A stretch of DNA of 9,163 bases from Legionella longbeachae. GTDB lineage: Bacteria > Pseudomonadota > Gammaproteobacteria > Legionellales > Legionellaceae. Under the pieces are notes generated by a model. It was not told the origin of the DNA. It worked only from the letters and a program-made list of their open reading frames with translations, and made no database searches. Position numbers and translations under genes: made by a program. This document shows positions 1 through 9,163 of this stretch, piece by piece; within the stretch, counting starts at the first letter, position 1; each line of letters opens with the position of its first letter. The stretch is taken from NCBI GenBank assembly GCA_016191305.1, contig JACPOX010000083.1, positions 1-9,163 on the forward strand. Direction: 5' to 3'.

Positions 1-1767
1 ATCTTCATGGGTAAAGGGCAACACATCTTTTTTAACAGACAGTAAGGCTTTTTCCATCAATTCATCCGTAGTAGTCAAATGAAGCTGGAAATTCACCTGT
101 TCTGCAACTAATTTAAGACTCGAAGCAATGTTATTAAATTCTGCTGCATAAGTTGTCGTATTCGCTAAAGATTGGCGAATTTTTAAGTTATATTGTTTAT
201 GAAGCGTATTTAATTTATCTGAAAACTCAAGATTATCTTCTTCTGTCAGTTTTTCGCGTTCTTTTGTATAATAATTTTTGTTTATTGCGCGGCATTCATT
301 ATAAAATGCAGCCAATGCAAGTAATGCATCACGTAATTTGCTGTTTTTATCGACAATAATCTTAGATTCAATTGCTTCAATTGAAATCTCTGGTAAATTT
401 CCAAACAATTCCCAAGCATTAGTTAAAGTTTCATCTGTAGGTGCTTTACTGACTAACTCAGGAAGTTGGGTATAGGGAGGGCTGGTAGTCTCTTTGAGCA
501 AGGAATTCGTGAGTCTGTATGCACTATTAAGCAATTCTTTTAATGTTGGAGCAAACGTGTCACGCCAAACTTGATGGTATCGCTTTTGTAATTCAACAAG
601 ATTATACTTAAGGTCTTCATTCTTAGCATAATTTGTTTCATTTTCATTTAGCACCCATTCTTTTATATTCCGATAAAAAGAAGGTTTTTGGTATAAGGTT
701 ACACAGGTTGCCGGTAGAGGAACTCCAAAACCATTATTGTCACACCCCATATAAAAAACGACTACACGATATAAATTATCATAATGTTCTTGATATAAAT
801 TCATCATAAAATCAACAAAAGAACCCTCATTTTTGTTTTTATTACACAAATGAGGATAGAGCTCTTCGTATTTAGAGGGCAAGTTAACATCTACTTCCTC
901 TAAGGACTTGTAATCGAATGGCATGTCACCAAAGAGTTCTGTTAAACGTTTACGTTGCAATTCAGGTTGATATGTTAATAAAACTCTCAAAGCCATCGCC
1001 AGTTTTTGCTCCTGAGCTAATGAATTCTGAGCCAAACGTGCAAATTCTACAGGATTAACATAAGCCTTAGGTAAACGCTTAAGCATTTGCTCTTGAATTA
1101 CTGGCATTACTAAGGGAATTGTCTCTTGACCAGGATGTTGGTAAGAGGGCCAATGGTAGGGCATAGATTCCTGGACGTTTGGAAAAGCTTCATAATCTCG
1201 AACCGATAGATGTACATGCTTTTTGGGAATACCTATTACTTTTCTGGGCTCTTTCATGTGAATGGTAAACCAATAAAAGAACATATCAAAATCGATATCT
1301 CCTTCCAGGCTTAGGTTATGAGGATGCGAATCATCGTCATCAAGAAACCATCTACCCAACAAAATTTCCATGACGTTTTTATCAATTAGTGTTTTAACAC
1401 TTGGAGCAACTTGTTCCTTTAGAGTCCGATTAACAGGGTCTCCTTCTTCAGCAAAATGGAAGGGTTTAAAACCCTCTACACCAATTGATAAGGTACCTAT
1501 TAGCTTATTATTTTCATCAAATACTAAACGTTCTTCTGCCGATCGTTTACCTTGAAATGATCTTTTAAAAGAAGAAGTTGCAACACTCATTTTAGCCAAT
1601 AGTGAAGGATAATGATTTTTAGGTTCTAGCTTTTTAAAAAAAGCTTTTTTGGAAATTCCATCTTCTTCAAAGGAAACACGGAATGTTTGATGCGAGCTAT
1701 CAGTAAGCGCTGATTGCTCTAAATAATTTAATTGACTATGTCTTAGCGCCCTTTTTGGTATTTCCAT
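1..1767 (-). CDS. Putative effector with phosphoinositide-kinase-like motifs, partial (C-terminus beyond left edge)
   Basis: An open frame runs without a stop from ATG at 1767 to the window edge, giving 589 visible residues. An in-frame TGA six codons upstream and no other start between make 1767 the start; the ribosome site is weak (GGA, 6 nt away). I do not recognise the protein by name. Residues 30-165 look kinase-like. A beta-rich start has a Lys pair at 45-46 (AFFKKL), then F-L-D-D-D-D-S-H-P-H-N at 141-151, where D146-x-H148-x-x-N151 matches the PI3K/PI4K catalytic loop D-R-H-x-x-N. I-D-F-D follows at 158-161, matching the H-I-D-F-G metal-binding motif of those kinases. The rest, about 220-589, is polar and helical, with no signal peptide or membrane segment. 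Legionella has several secreted effectors with such atypical kinase folds, so a translocated lipid or protein kinase is a reasonable inference. HipA-like or pseudokinase alternatives remain possible. Coding is secure; function is tentative. Confidence 0.8.
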   Translation of the reverse strand, partial: MEIPKRALRHSQLNYLEQSALTDSSHQTFRVSFEEDGISKKAFFKKLEPKNHYPSLLAKMSVATSSFKRSFQGKRSAEERLVFDENNKLIGTLSIGVEGFKPFHFAEEGDPVNRTLKEQVAPSVKTLIDKNVMEILLGRWFLDDDDSHPHNLSLEGDIDFDMFFYWFTIHMKEPRKVIGIPKKHVHLSVRDYEAFPNVQESMPYHWPSYQHPGQETIPLVMPVIQEQMLKRLPKAYVNPVEFARLAQNSLAQEQKLAMALRVLLTYQPELQRKRLTELFGDMPFDYKSLEEVDVNLPSKYEELYPHLCNKNKNEGSFVDFMMNLYQEHYDNLYRVVVFYMGCDNNGFGVPLPATCVTLYQKPSFYRNIKEWVLNENETNYAKNEDLKYNLVELQKRYHQVWRDTFAPTLKELLNSAYRLTNSLLKETTSPPYTQLPELVSKAPTDETLTNAWELFGNLPEISIEAIESKIIVDKNSKLRDALLALAAFYNECRAINKNYYTKEREKLTEEDNLEFSDKLNTLHKQYNLKIRQSLANTTTYAAEFNNIASSLKLVAEQVNFQLHLTTTDELMEKALLSVKKDVLPFTHED

Positions 1768-1808
1768 TTTTAATCCATTAAATCACAGTCGTCCTTATAG
1801 ATTAGTTC

Positions 1809-1838
1809 ATATTAAGCAGAAATATTCAAGAAGTTCAA
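1809..1838 (-). promoter_or_regulatory. Candidate sigma-70 promoter of the kinase-like gene
   Basis: On the minus strand TTGAAC (1838-1833) and TAATAT (1814-1809) are separated by 18 nt, close to the -35/-10 consensus. Transcription would start near 1800, leaving a leader of about 35 nt before the ATG at 1767. It would let this gene be transcribed independently of the gene 146 nt upstream. The region is AT-rich, so chance matches are likely; no experiment supports it. Confidence 0.4.
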
Positions 1839-1913
1839 GAATAATTTTCATACAAATAACTAGGAAACTAAACAGTAAGAAGCACCCCCCCTTAAAATAA
1901 GCTTTTTTTTTTG

Positions 1914-4142
1914 TCATTTTCTTAATTCAACAAGCTCAAGAATTTCCTTATCAAGAGCTCGCAACTCTTCTCCAGAGCGTGTTTGATTAAAAAACCAAAA
2001 GTTACCAGTCATTTTGTATTTAATTGCGTTTGCCGCACTAAGAGTTAGAGCAGTGATAAATATATTCGTAATGATAATCAAGGCATTGTACAAAACAGAG
2101 TCTATTTTTGGATCGACAATGCTCAGGATCTTATTTTCAGCTGATTTCAGCCGAGGCAGCACATCGAGATTAGGTTTCATAAGTGCATCATAAGCAATAC
2201 CGTATAATGTTTTCCTGTAGTTTGCCTCTTCTTTCTGCCATTTCAAAAGCATCTCTCGATAGGATACCGATCCAGATAAGCGCTCATAAATCACCTTGCA
2301 TTGTGCCTCAACTTGCAAAATAACTTGCCGAAAACGTCTGGCTTCGTCAGAGCTTTCTTCTGCTGCCAATTCAATCATTTCGTTATTAAGCTTTAAACTC
2401 CTCGTTTGCGTAAAACACATAAATCGTTCATGCAAACTTTTAGCCAACATAAATTGTTTTGGATCTTTTATTGCAAGTACCTTATTCCCCCCTTGTCGTA
2501 CTCCTGCATATAGAATATCGATGAGTGATTTTCGCTGATTTTCAATGGTTATCGTTACTAGCCGCGGTAAAAATAAACGAAGTGCTTGTCCTAGAGGGTC
2601 TTGTCCTAATACTAAATGATAGGCTTTAGACTCAGTAATCCCTGTTTTTTTTAACAACATCAATGCTGAACTTGCAGCGTTTAGCTCATGAAGCCTCAAC
2701 TTATTTAAACTTAATCTTAGACAATGAAAATTTGCTAACTCTTTAGCATAATGATGGGCAATGGATTTTGGTAAATGTTGTCTTGGATCTAAAGCAAGCT
2801 TTCTCAGGTCATTAATAGTGATGGTTTTTGTTTTGTCTAAAGCAATTAAAGTAGATGCTAATAGCGGATATTTTTTAGTGGCATTCACTATCTCTTGATA
2901 TCCATCTATAGACAATGCGCCTTTAACCCAAAATAATAAACAAAGCATCTTGCACTCTTCATTAGGCAAGGAGTGAATGAATGTTAATTCTTCCAGTTTG
3001 ATTGGATCTTTAAAAAATTGTGCAATATTTTTAGTCAATGCAGGCTCTAAGCTTAATAATTTATCTACAGCTTGATAATAAGACTCCTCCGATAAAATAA
3101 GTCGCATTAAATCAAAGTCATATTCTTTTTGAATTAGAAATGGGATTAAGCCTATTTGTACTTTATCCCACATAAGACCACTAAATTTTTTAATAAATTC
3201 CAAATCGTTAAGTAATTGCCTATTTTTGTCTAGAATGCCTTTTTCATAAAATATAATCAGCATTCTTAATATATGCTTATTCATTTTTTCATTAGAAGCC
3301 AGCTTAATTGCTTCGATTTCCTTACATAATTCACTAGGATCTGATAGAAGTTCTTTTAAAATAGAAAAAGATAATGGAAAACCTTCAGCTACTTTATTTT
3401 GTATGATTACATCCAGTGCGGGATTTACTGCAAATAATGCTGATAACGGAAGTTCGCTAAAAGGGAGTGGCTCAGAAAGTTGTGGCGTTCCTTGTTCATC
3501 CTTTAAAGTTCGCATTAAAAGATCAATTCGTATAAATTGCGAATTAATTTCACCGCTCTCAACATTAAATGCGTTTTGTAATAATTTTTTTTGCAGATCA
3601 GATCCAATTTTTTGAAATAATTCATTATCCCGAAAAGCAACAGGATAAATTTTAATTTCAGAATCTTCTGATTGAATAAATGGAGCTAAATCAAAACTTG
3701 ATACTAAGATAATTTCTCGATCTTTAGGTGCAGCATAACCTTTTTTTACCAAACCCATCATCCATTTTGCTGGATCGTCTTTTCGATACATCACCATAAG
3801 TCCACAGGACTCACCGATATCACTCACGTATGCGAAATGCTTGCGAATAAAATTTTGATGGTAAATTTCTGGATCTTCATCTTCTGCCTTCATTAGAGGA
3901 TGAGTCCCAAGCAGGCACCATAAATTTCCAGCTGACATATCACCTTGTAAATAATATCTTCCTAAACCTTCCTGATTCCAGATATTAAAATGCTTTATTG
4001 CTTGCTCTACAGTACCAATGAAATGAGTACGCGTAAAATCCAAACTAATGGTTCCACTGTCATCCTTTCCTTCGACAATAACCCAATCCTGTCCAAAAGC
4101 TTGGAAGAGTTGTTGCGCATTTCCCTTTACTAAGTAAGGCAT
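1914..4142 (-). CDS. Uncharacterised large protein, candidate type IVB secretion effector
   Basis: A complete gene of 742 codons. In-frame TGA three codons upstream of the ATG at 4142 leaves no earlier start nearby; the ribosome site is weak (TGAG, about 9 nt away). I do not recognise a family. Residues 1-190 are mixed alpha/beta, with motifs such as YYLQGDMSAGNLWCLLGTHP at about 63-82. Residues 190-540 are Leu-rich helices and may form a helical-repeat scaffold. About 560-680 is charged and helical. One hydrophobic segment lies at about 683-705 (VLYNALIIITNIFITALTLS), then FFNQTRSGEELRALDKEILE and a short basic end. There is no signal peptide. A late membrane segment followed by a Glu-rich tail fits Legionella Dot/Icm substrates, whose translocation signals often include a C-terminal E-block; effector status is inferred from this and from the neighbouring kinase-like gene. 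Alternative: a cytosolic or membrane-tethered housekeeping orphan. No enzymatic motif was seen. Confidence 0.85.
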   Translation of the reverse strand: MPYLVKGNAQQLFQAFGQDWVIVEGKDDSGTISLDFTRTHFIGTVEQAIKHFNIWNQEGLGRYYLQGDMSAGNLWCLLGTHPLMKAEDEDPEIYHQNFIRKHFAYVSDIGESCGLMVMYRKDDPAKWMMGLVKKGYAAPKDREIILVSSFDLAPFIQSEDSEIKIYPVAFRDNELFQKIGSDLQKKLLQNAFNVESGEINSQFIRIDLLMRTLKDEQGTPQLSEPLPFSELPLSALFAVNPALDVIIQNKVAEGFPLSFSILKELLSDPSELCKEIEAIKLASNEKMNKHILRMLIIFYEKGILDKNRQLLNDLEFIKKFSGLMWDKVQIGLIPFLIQKEYDFDLMRLILSEESYYQAVDKLLSLEPALTKNIAQFFKDPIKLEELTFIHSLPNEECKMLCLLFWVKGALSIDGYQEIVNATKKYPLLASTLIALDKTKTITINDLRKLALDPRQHLPKSIAHHYAKELANFHCLRLSLNKLRLHELNAASSALMLLKKTGITESKAYHLVLGQDPLGQALRLFLPRLVTITIENQRKSLIDILYAGVRQGGNKVLAIKDPKQFMLAKSLHERFMCFTQTRSLKLNNEMIELAAEESSDEARRFRQVILQVEAQCKVIYERLSGSVSYREMLLKWQKEEANYRKTLYGIAYDALMKPNLDVLPRLKSAENKILSIVDPKIDSVLYNALIIITNIFITALTLSAANAIKYKMTGNFWFFNQTRSGEELRALDKEILELVELRK

Positions 4143-4173
4143 ATTTCATTTCTCATCCTGAAAAATTGAGAGT

Positions 4174-4202
4174 ATTATAACCAATAAATTAGGTAAATGG
4201 TG
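4174..4202 (-). promoter_or_regulatory. Candidate -10 element upstream of the 742-codon gene
   Basis: A perfect TATAAT occurs on the minus strand at 4179-4174, 31 nt before the ATG at 4142. The hexamer at 17-nt spacing (CACCAT, 4202-4197) is a poor -35, so a regulator or another sigma factor might be needed if this is used. The position just inside the end of the repeat at 4239-4381 means the upstream promoter region borders that element. Confidence 0.3.
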
Positions 4203-4238
4203 ATAATCTTTTGCAGAAATTGTGTTTTTTATGAAAAT

Positions 4239-4381
4239 AGACTGCTTCGCAAACTCGCTACAGAGAGAGAAGTGCGAGAAGACACGTAGCGGAGAACCGC
4301 AGTGTACATACAAGTACATGAGGATTCGAGCACGTATCGAAGAAGCAATTCTCCTCTGTAGTAGAGTTTCCGAAGAAGTCT
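4239..4381. repeat. 143-bp imperfect palindromic repeat (MITE/REP-like)
   Basis: The ends form an inverted repeat of about 30 bp: the left end begins agactgcttcgcaaactc and the reverse complement of the right end begins agacttcttcggaaactc, with similarity continuing through ctacagag. Inside are further small inversions, for example tgtac/gtaca around 4312-4318. No open frame lies inside, so it is a non-autonomous repeat, not an insertion sequence. Similar palindromic intergenic repeats are common in Legionella genomes. It fills most of the gap between the divergent genes at 4142 and 4418, and as RNA from either strand would fold into a long hairpin. The remainder of the gap (4143-4238, 4382-4417) holds only the -10 candidate and a ribosome site. 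Confidence 0.7.
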
Positions 4382-4405
4382 AATAAATATCTCTATTCCG
4401 TGTTT

Positions 4406-4410
4406 AAAGG
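4406..4410 (+). promoter_or_regulatory. Ribosome binding site fixing the DUF2520-gene start
   Basis: AAAGG lies 7 nt before ATG at 4418. This favours ATG 4418 over the in-frame GTG at 4400, which has no such site and would add six residues before the glycine-rich Rossmann loop (MKCNIIGAGRLG), a loop that normally sits at the very N-terminus. Confidence 0.6.
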
Positions 4411-4417
4411 CAATACT

Positions 4418-5196
4418 ATGAAATGCAATATCATAGGAGCAGGGCGACTAGGCAAAAATATAGCCTTAGCCTTATCTTCAGCAAAAATCATCTCTTCATT
4501 TTCTATTTGTAACCAAAGCTTTGCGAGTGCCCAAGAAGCATGCCGGAACATTGGTTCTGGTCAGCCAATCGGTAAAATTGAGCTCTTGCCTGACGCAGAC
4601 ATAATATGGCTAAGCTGTAATGATGATTCTATAAACGATATTGTGAACACTCTGATGCACTGCTCTCTTTTGAACCCCGGTAATTTTGTCATTCATAGTA
4701 GCGGTGTACTCAATTCCACCGTCCTTGCACCCCTAAGAAAACTAGGCTGCTTTGTAGCCAGTTTTCATCCGTTAAAAGCATTTAAAACAAACTACTTACA
4801 ATCTGATTCTTTTAATCAGGTAGATTGTGTTTTAGAGGGTGATAAGGAGGTTTGCGACTGACCTTAGCATCCTGCAGTGAGGAATTGTTTCTTAAAGCAG
4901 GTATCAATGCGCAACAAAGTCGACGTATGCTGATTCATTTGATGCAAGGAAATTTGAATAATTTGCAGCAAACAGAACGCATAACAGAATCCCTCACAGG
5001 TCCCTTAGCACGAGGGGATATCAACACTATTTTGCTCCATTTAAATGCTATAGAAAATAATGTAATAAAGCATTTATACCAAGCAGCTGCATTAAGTACA
5101 CTTCCTTTAACGCAACTATCTGACAAAATAAAACAGCAAATTACAGCTCTTATTGAAATGGATAGAATCCATCATAAAAGTTCACCGCGTATGTAA
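4418..5196 (+). pseudogene. Rossmann-like/DUF2520 oxidoreductase-like protein, disrupted
   Basis: Two frames encode consecutive parts of one protein. The first (4418-4861, 147 aa) is an NAD(P)-binding Rossmann domain with G-x-G-x-x-G at residues 7-12 (GAGRLG), a DADIIWLSCNDDSI strand and the family's SFHPLKAF motif. The second (from about 4855 to 5196, about 112 aa) is the helical C-terminal DUF2520 domain, starting near LTLASCSEELFLKAGI. The frame changes at about 4850-4861, where the first part stops at TGA. The visible halves total about 259 residues against roughly 280-290 in intact relatives as I recall them; the missing piece is the segment just before the TLAS-type helix, which normally carries a conserved His/Ala-Ser-Asn stretch. 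That implies an internal deletion with frame loss, so the product is probably inactive. Intact homologues (COG5495 type) are predicted dehydrogenases related to the 6-phosphogluconate dehydrogenase superfamily; a PanG-type ketopantoate reductase role is possible but unproven here. Sequencing error cannot explain the missing residues. Confidence 0.75.
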
Positions 5197-5200
5197 ATTT

Positions 5201-5286
5201 CGTCTTTGCGAGCCTTGGCGAAGCAAACCAGAGCGATGCTTCGTTAGAAATCTGTACTGGATTACTTCACTTCGTTCGCAATGACG
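5201..5286. repeat. 86-bp palindromic intergenic repeat
   Basis: The element opens with cgtctttgcgag and closes with cgcaatgacg. The outer 30 bp or so pair imperfectly (cgtcNttgcga at the left, its complement at the right; then aagcaa-ccag against ctgg-ttacttc). This resembles the widespread CGTCATTGCGAG...CTCGCAATGACG repeat found in many Legionella, Coxiella and Rickettsiales genomes. It begins 4 nt after the stop of the DUF2520 pseudogene, where its hairpin could act as a transcript end or stabiliser; there is no T-run after it, so it is not a classical terminator. Confidence 0.75.
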
Positions 5287-5299
5287 ACTAGGACACAAT

Positions 5300-5520
5300 T
5301 TACTTGAAAACATTCTCATTATTCGTAAATTCTTCTAAGTGTTTTGGTTTTTGTTTTAATGAAGGTCGAGTGTTCCAAAAACTGTTCAAATTAGATGAAA
5401 CTGATTGAGCCACCCGCTTGTTAAAGATGTTTAATGGTTGTTCGGTAAAATTATATTTTCAAGATTGAATTTTTTTTCATTTGCACTGGTGTTTGAAGAA
5501 TTACTATTTTTAAACGGCAT
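5300..5520 (-). pseudogene. Candidate small protein gene with a one-base frame break
   Basis: An ATG at 5520 is preceded by AAGGG at a 7-nt spacing. The first frame gives MPFKNSNSSNTSANEKKFNL then ENIILPNNH and stops at 5431 (29 residues). The frame shifted by one base, entered around 5450-5460, continues as NFTEQPLNIFNKRVAQSV, SSNLNSFWNTRPSLKQKP and KHLEEFTNNENVFK to a stop at 5300. Joined, they make a hydrophilic Asn/Lys/Ser-rich protein of about 73 residues, with codon choice like the neighbours. No family is recognised, and there is no signal peptide or membrane segment. Either a one-base deletion killed a small gene, only the 29-residue frame is used, or it is chance in AT-rich DNA. It lies 128 nt downstream of the efflux transporter on the same strand and could share its transcript. 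The rest of 5287-5648 holds only the small hairpin at 5528-5542. Confidence 0.3.
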
Positions 5521-5527
5521 GACTTTT

Positions 5528-5542
5528 CCCTTTATAAAAGGG
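5528..5542. other. Small perfect inverted repeat overlapping a ribosome binding site
   Basis: CCCTTT-ATA-AAAGGG is a perfect 6-bp stem with a 3-nt loop. On the minus strand the 3' arm (AAAGGG) is the ribosome binding site of the small reading frame starting at 5520, so the hairpin could hide it in RNA. The stem is short and half AT, so stability is modest. There is no T-run, so it is not a terminator for the efflux operon. Confidence 0.3.
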
Positions 5543-5648
5543 GGGCAATTTATCAGACATTATTTTTTAAGTCACTATTTTCATCTTTGTGCAGCAATGA
5601 TATGGAGGGAATCTCTTATGTTTTATAACGAGAATTGCTAAATATTTA

Positions 5649-8600
5649 TTAATTTACCTCAATTTTTGCTTTCGCACTAATTTTCGTCTTTTTACGTTCA
5701 TGCCAGCTTTGCAACATCACATAAAAAGCAGGCACAAAAACCACTGCAAGACAGGTTGAAGCCATCATTCCACTACATACCGCAATCCCAATTGAACGCC
5801 GTGCGTTAGCTCCAGCACCAGAGGCAAATACTAAAGGCATAACTCCCAAGATAAAAGCAAAAGATGTCATCAAAATAGGGCGAAAACGAGTTTTGGCCCC
5901 AATAACTGCAGCCTCCATGATTGACTTGTTATGCAATTCACGTTGCTCACGTGCCACTTCAACAATCAAAATGGCATTCTTCGCAGCCAAAGCAATCAGC
6001 AATAATATTCCAATTTGAGTATACATGTTATTAGCGAGTCCAAGAATGGATAACACCAACACTGTACCAATCAGGGCTAATGGTACGCTCAACAATATTG
6101 CTGCCGGTACAATCCAATTTTCATATTGGCCAGCCAAAATCAAATACACTAAAACTAATGACAAAAGAAAAATATAATAACTCATATTTCCTGCAATTTT
6201 TTCCTGATAAGCAGTACTGGTCCATTCATAGGAAATACCTGCGGGCAATACTTGACGTGCTAATTTCTCCATGGCTTGCATTGCTTGGCCTGAACTATAA
6301 CCAGAAGCCGCAGATCCATAAATATTACTCGAAGGGTAAAGATTATAAAGCGAAATAATTGATGGCCCAACTGTAGGAGACATATCAGTAAGCGTTCCTA
6401 GAGGAACCATTTCACCAGTCTTGTTTTTCACATAATAATTACGTACATCTTCAATACTCATACGAGAATCTGCATCTGCTTGAACATACACCTGAAACAC
6501 TTGTCCATACTTTGAAAACAGATTCACATAAGATGAGCCAAGATAAGTCTGTAATGCATCCGATGCGTCACCAACAGAAACGCCTAATGTTTCAGCTTTG
6601 ACTCGATTGATTGGTGCTGAAAGCTGTGGCACTGAAGCACGAAAAGAAGTCATCATTCTTTGTAGTTCGGGTTGTTGATTGCCATAGCGAATCATTTCAT
6701 CAGTGGCAGCTTGTAATTTTCTATAATCAAACGAGCCATCTTGTAATTCAAGTTGCATTTGAAAACCACCCGAAGTTCCCAAGCCTTGAATTGGTGGTGG
6801 AATCATCACTAAAACTTTAGCACCTAACGTTTTCTGCGCAATGTCATTAAGCTTCTTGTATAAGGAAAGCAAATCTTCTTTTTTCCCCCGTACGCTCCAA
6901 TCCTTAAACATAACATACAGTGCTCCAGCATTGGCTAGGCTTGAACTATTATCCAGCAAAGAAATACCATCAATAGAAATCACATTTTCTATACCATCAA
7001 TTTTGGTTATTTGATCACTTAGATCATGCAAAAGAGCTTCTGTACGGCCTAAACTGGCCCCATCAGGTAATTGTACGTTTAGCATCACATAACCTTGATC
7101 TTCAATAGGTATAAAACCAGTAGGTATACGACTAAGACCAAAAATAGCAATTAACACCAATAAAATACCCACAATACAAACGGTTTTATTTTGATGTACT
7201 AGTTTATCGATAAAACGAATATAGGTATTTTCCACAGGATCATAGACCCTATCAAAGGCTCGAAAAATGGCATTTTTCTTTTTATTGGGATCTATTGGCC
7301 TCAGCCATAAAGCGCATTGCGTAGGTTTCAAAGTCATTGCATTTATCGCACTGATAAATGCTGTTGCAGCAATAACCAATGCAAACTGTGCATACATCGC
7401 ACCCGTTAAGCCCGGCATAAAACCTGCGGGAACAAATACTGCCATCAGCACTAAAGTAATCCCAATAATAGGGCCCATAAGTTCTGTCATCGCGCTAATA
7501 GCCGATTCTTTAGGAGGACTCCCCCGCTCTATATGCTGAGTCACTCCTTCTACGATAACAATTGCATCATCGACCACAATACCTATAGCTAAAACCAGGG
7601 CAAATAAAGTTAACAGATTAATTGAATAACTTAATATAAGCATGGCAAAGAAAGCGCCAATTATCGTCACAGGTACTGTGGTAGTCGGCACCAGAGTTGC
7701 ACGATAGTTTTGTAAAAACAAAAGAATAACAATTAAAACCAGAATACCTGCTTCGAACAGAGTCTTATACACTTCATTGACTGATGCTTTAACAAAGGTT
7801 GTTGTATCAAAAGGAATGGTATATTTCATGCCTGGAGGAAACTTTTTTGCCATTTTTTCCACTGTTTTACGTACTTCTGATGCAACTTGTAAAGCATTCG
7901 CACCGGGGAGTTGATAAATACCAATAGCAGCCGATGGTTTATTATTTAATTTTGCCATCTGATTGTAGCTATTTGAGCCTAGTTCAACACGACCCACATC
8001 ACGTATACGCACTATTTGTGCGCTAATATTGCTTTGATTACTGTTTGCATTTTCATTTGGCTTTTGAGATATAGTCTTCACAATGATATTAGCAAACTCA
8101 TCTACATCGGCGAGTTGTCCGGGTACGTTCACTGTAAACTGATAAGTTTGTTTACCAGACGTAGGCGGCGCTCCAATTTGACCGGATGAAACCTCCTGAT
8201 TTTGATGACTAATTGCGTCCAGGACATCACTGGGATTTAAAGAATAGGCTAGCATTTTCTTTGGATCGAGCCAAACACGCATGGCATAAGTACCCGTTCC
8301 AAAAATGGACACATTTCCGACACCGGGCAAGCGTGCTAACTCGTCTTGCATATTGATTTCGGCATAATTATCCAGAAATAAACCATCATACTCATTATTT
8401 TCAGAGGTTAGAGTAATAAATTGGAGAATAGAGGTGGATTTTTGTTGCACTAATACACCTTGTTTTTGCACAGATGCCGGTAACTCCGCCATTGCCGCTT
8501 GTACCCTGTTTTGTACTAATACTTGTGCAAAATTAAGATCGGTCCCAATAGAAAAAGTTACGATTAAGGTATAAGAACCGCTATCAGTGCTCGTGGATTG

Positions 8601-8837
8601 CATGTACAACATGTTTTCCACTCCATTAACTTGCTGCTCAATGGGTAAGGCTACGGTTTTGATTAAGGTTTTCGCATCAGCACCTGGATAGGTAGTTGTT
8701 ACTTGTATTGTTGGTGGCACAATAGCTGGATATTGAGTTATAGGTAGGGCAACTATAGCAACTAATCCCAACAACACCAGGAGCAATGCAATAACGTTTG
8801 CTAAGATAGGCCGTTCAATAAAAAATTTAGAAATCAT
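5649..8837 (-). CDS. RND (HAE1 family) multidrug efflux transporter, inner-membrane subunit
   Basis: This proton-driven drug exporter of the AcrB/MexB/MexF type is complete at 1062 residues, against about 1030-1060 for the family. The start MISKFFIERPILANVIALLL is the family's canonical N-terminus and TM1. Porter domains lie at about 40-340 and 570-880, with membrane bundles at about 350-570 and 885-1040. The proton relay is intact: D423-D424 in TM4 (GIVVDDAIVIVE), K953 in TM10 (ALAAKNAILIVE), and R984 and T991 near RFRPILMTS, matching AcrB D407/D408, K940, R971 and T978. The switch-loop region at 623-640 (DGISLLDNSSSLANAGAL) lacks the phenylalanines of AcrB and looks more like MexF/OqxB-type pumps, so substrates may differ. 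An Asn/Ser-rich insertion sits at about 257-272. The ATG overlaps the stop of the adaptor gene (ATGA), implying translational coupling. No outer-membrane factor gene follows it. No clear terminator was found after the stop at 5649. Confidence 0.96.
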   Translation of the reverse strand: MISKFFIERPILANVIALLLVLLGLVAIVALPITQYPAIVPPTIQVTTTYPGADAKTLIKTVALPIEQQVNGVENMLYMQSTSTDSGSYTLIVTFSIGTDLNFAQVLVQNRVQAAMAELPASVQKQGVLVQQKSTSILQFITLTSENNEYDGLFLDNYAEINMQDELARLPGVGNVSIFGTGTYAMRVWLDPKKMLAYSLNPSDVLDAISHQNQEVSSGQIGAPPTSGKQTYQFTVNVPGQLADVDEFANIIVKTISQKPNENANSNQSNISAQIVRIRDVGRVELGSNSYNQMAKLNNKPSAAIGIYQLPGANALQVASEVRKTVEKMAKKFPPGMKYTIPFDTTTFVKASVNEVYKTLFEAGILVLIVILLFLQNYRATLVPTTTVPVTIIGAFFAMLILSYSINLLTLFALVLAIGIVVDDAIVIVEGVTQHIERGSPPKESAISAMTELMGPIIGITLVLMAVFVPAGFMPGLTGAMYAQFALVIAATAFISAINAMTLKPTQCALWLRPIDPNKKKNAIFRAFDRVYDPVENTYIRFIDKLVHQNKTVCIVGILLVLIAIFGLSRIPTGFIPIEDQGYVMLNVQLPDGASLGRTEALLHDLSDQITKIDGIENVISIDGISLLDNSSSLANAGALYVMFKDWSVRGKKEDLLSLYKKLNDIAQKTLGAKVLVMIPPPIQGLGTSGGFQMQLELQDGSFDYRKLQAATDEMIRYGNQQPELQRMMTSFRASVPQLSAPINRVKAETLGVSVGDASDALQTYLGSSYVNLFSKYGQVFQVYVQADADSRMSIEDVRNYYVKNKTGEMVPLGTLTDMSPTVGPSIISLYNLYPSSNIYGSAASGYSSGQAMQAMEKLARQVLPAGISYEWTSTAYQEKIAGNMSYYIFLLSLVLVYLILAGQYENWIVPAAILLSVPLALIGTVLVLSILGLANNMYTQIGILLLIALAAKNAILIVEVAREQRELHNKSIMEAAVIGAKTRFRPILMTSFAFILGVMPLVFASGAGANARRSIGIAVCSGMMASTCLAVVFVPAFYVMLQSWHERKKTKISAKAKIEVN

Positions 8838-9163
8838 TCTGCTGTCTTCTCATCTTTTGTAGCTTGTTTCGCCTGTGTATCTGGTTCACGAGGATCAACC
8901 TTGTTTCCAGGAGTTGCATTTTGTAAGCCATCAATGATTACTTTATCTTGTGCATCAATCCCTTTATTAACAGCACGTACTCCATTTTCTAAACTCCCTA
9001 ATTCGATACGTTTTAACAGTACCTTATTTTCTTTATCTACTGTAAGCACATAAGAACCAATTTGATCATATAGCACTGCAGTATCAGGTACCGTCAGTTG
9101 CATTTTAGGCATAGAAATAGCTACGCGAACTTGTACAAAAAGACCGGGTATAAAAACATACTC

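Overview
The window is AT-rich, and its gene content and repeats point to a gammaproteobacterium of the genus Legionella or a close relative. The two large orphan proteins on the left resemble Dot/Icm (type IVB) secreted effectors in architecture, and the intergenic palindromic repeats are of a kind common in Legionella chromosomes. The genus call is an inference from style and content. No species-diagnostic gene is present.

Left third (1-4142, minus strand): two long genes in tandem, 146 nt apart. The upstream one (742 codons) is an uncharacterised, mostly helical protein ending in one hydrophobic segment and a short Glu-rich tail. The downstream one runs off the left edge, with 589 N-terminal codons visible. 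It carries what looks like a phosphoinositide-kinase-type catalytic loop (D-S-H-P-H-N) followed by an I-D-F-D metal-binding motif. This pair is the most novel part of the window.

Middle (4143-5648): a degraded stretch. A plus-strand gene for a Rossmann-fold/DUF2520 oxidoreductase-like protein is split into two reading frames and lacks about 25-30 internal residues, so it is probably a pseudogene. A 143-bp imperfect palindromic element lies just upstream of it and an unrelated 86-bp palindromic repeat lies 4 nt after its stop. Beyond that, a small minus-strand reading frame with a good ribosome binding site appears to be broken by a single-base shift.

Right part (5649-9163, minus strand): an efflux operon. 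The C-terminal 109 codons of a periplasmic adaptor (AcrA/MexA type) overlap by 4 nt the start of a complete HAE1-family RND transporter (AcrB/MexF type, 1062 codons). All proton-relay residues are present. The two would form the inner-membrane/periplasmic part of a tripartite drug pump. No outer-membrane channel gene follows the transporter in this window.

No tRNA, rRNA, CRISPR array, insertion-sequence transposase or replication origin was seen.
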